From MED-G17 sp963991985 (lineage in GTDB: Bacteria; Bacteroidota; Bacteroidia; NS11-12g; UBA9320), in the NCBI GenBank assembly GCA_963991985.1, contig CAXDRX010000045.1, forward strand, positions 1 to 6,848: a stretch of 6,848 nucleotides of DNA, in the 5' to 3' direction. The notes under the pieces are model-generated. The model was not told where the DNA came from. It was given only the letters and a program-made list of their open reading frames with translations, and searched no databases. The translations under genes were made by a program, and so were the position numbers. Positions 6,082-6,848 of this stretch are shown here, one piece after another (within the stretch, counting starts at the first letter, position 1; every line of letters begins with the position of its first letter).

Positions 6082-6848
6082 AAAGAGAATTGCTCGAGGC
6101 CAATAGCAAAAAGATTAAAAATATTGCTCAAGATTTGGGTTTTGATTTTTGCGGTATTTCAAAAGCTGAAAAACTGGTTGATGAGGAGAGTAGGCTAGAA
6201 TCTTGGCTCAAAAAAAAATACCATGCTGGCATGTCTTACATGGAAAATCATTTTGAAAAAAGGTTAGATCCTACTTTATTGGTCCCTGGTTCCAAATCAG
6301 TTATTTCCTTATTGTACAACTATTTTCCGGAATCGCATGCTGACAAAGACAACTATAAAATTGCTAAGTATGCTTGGGGAACGGATTACCATCGGGTAAT
6401 TAAAAAAAAGCTGAAGCGTTTTTTGTATGAGATCAACGACAGCATTGGAGAGGTAAACGGTCGAGTATTTGTTGATTCGGCACCCATTTTGGAACGGTCT
6501 TGGGCCCTAAGGTCTGGGGTTGGTTGGCAAGGCAAAAATGCAATGGTTATCAATACAAAAAGAGGAAGTTTCTATTTTTTGGCAGAAATCATTTCTGACC
6601 TTGAGGCTTCATACGATCAGCCTTCCACAGACCATTGTGGAACCTGCACGGCGTGCATTGATGCTTGCCCTACGGAAGCTATTTTGCCGGAAAGAAGTAT
6701 AGATAGCAATAAATGTATTTCTTATTTTACAATCGAACACAAAGGAGAAATAGCATCGACCATGGAAGGTAAGCTAGAAAATTGGATTTTTGGTTGTGAC
6801 ATTTGTCAAGATGTATGTCCTTGGAATCGTTTTGCTAGCCCACACGCT
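6078..6848 (+). CDS. queG: epoxyqueuosine reductase QueG, N-terminal 257 codons (cut by window edge)
   Basis: QueG is a cobalamin-dependent iron-sulfur enzyme that reduces epoxyqueuosine to queuosine at the wobble base (position 34) of GUN-anticodon tRNAs, the last step of the pathway. The frame stays open to the last base of the window. Recognisable parts are the N-terminal domain (IAQDLGFDFCGIS, 16-28; then YHAGMSYMENHFEKRLDP, 48-65), FVDSAPILERSWA (131-143) with the conserved acidic Asp133, and GWQGKN (149-154). Next come the ferredoxin-like cysteines for two 4Fe-4S clusters: Cys187, 190, 193 and 197 (CGTCTACIDACP), Cys213 (CISYFT), and Cys240, 243 and 247 (GCDICQDVCPWN). Start choice: the nearest upstream in-frame stop is TAA at 6045-6047, no ATG or GTG lies after it before the conserved region, and the first in-frame ATG is codon 52, inside that region. 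TTG at 6078-6080 is therefore the best start, in a TTGA overlap with the ruvB stop. The C-terminal HEAT-like part is beyond the window. Confidence 0.95.
   Translation, partial: MKRELLEANSKKIKNIAQDLGFDFCGISKAEKLVDEESRLESWLKKKYHAGMSYMENHFEKRLDPTLLVPGSKSVISLLYNYFPESHADKDNYKIAKYAWGTDYHRVIKKKLKRFLYEINDSIGEVNGRVFVDSAPILERSWALRSGVGWQGKNAMVINTKRGSFYFLAEIISDLEASYDQPSTDHCGTCTACIDACPTEAILPERSIDSNKCISYFTIEHKGEIASTMEGKLENWIFGCDICQDVCPWNRFASPHA

Noticed and set aside
6520..6702. 60-residue plus-strand open frame inside queG
   Set aside because: It overlaps the conserved iron-sulfur region of QueG in another frame and has no features of a real protein.

Overview
This window looks like ordinary chromosome from a member of the Bacteroidota. 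The basis is the gene content: a DUF1573 protein, a small four-helix 'cytochrome B'-like protein of a type I associate with this phylum, a Do-type protease and an antiquitin-type aldehyde dehydrogenase. AT-rich DNA and start codons without a recognisable Shine-Dalgarno sequence agree with it. This is inference from composition and family memory; no database was consulted. I saw no mobile element, CRISPR array, rRNA or tRNA gene, long repeat or phage gene.

The layout is two divergent groups meeting in a 79-base gap (4977-5055). Leftward, on the minus strand, are a secreted three-domain DUF1573 protein (3843-4976), an HtrA/Do serine protease with two PDZ domains (2403-3809), a small membrane protein of the cytochrome-B-like type (1936-2361), an ALDH7/antiquitin-type dehydrogenase (382-1920), and the first 87 codons of a secreted, probably outer-membrane, protein that runs off the left edge (1-261). 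The first four are 33, 41 and 15 bases apart and may be co-transcribed. The last follows a 120-base gap and may be separate. Rightward, on the plus strand, are ruvB (5056-6081) and the first 257 codons of queG (6078-6848), which runs off the right edge. queG appears to start at TTG, sharing bases with the ruvB stop codon.

Functionally, the left half is mostly cell envelope (DUF1573 protein, protease, membrane protein, outer-membrane protein) plus one catabolic enzyme that probably oxidises the semialdehyde from lysine breakdown. The right half is housekeeping: Holliday-junction branch migration and the last step of queuosine synthesis in tRNA. All full-length enzymes keep their catalytic residues. 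I found no convincing sign of a new system. The least understood genes are the small four-helix membrane protein and the DUF1573 protein, and the most notable sequence detail is the ruvB-queG overlap.
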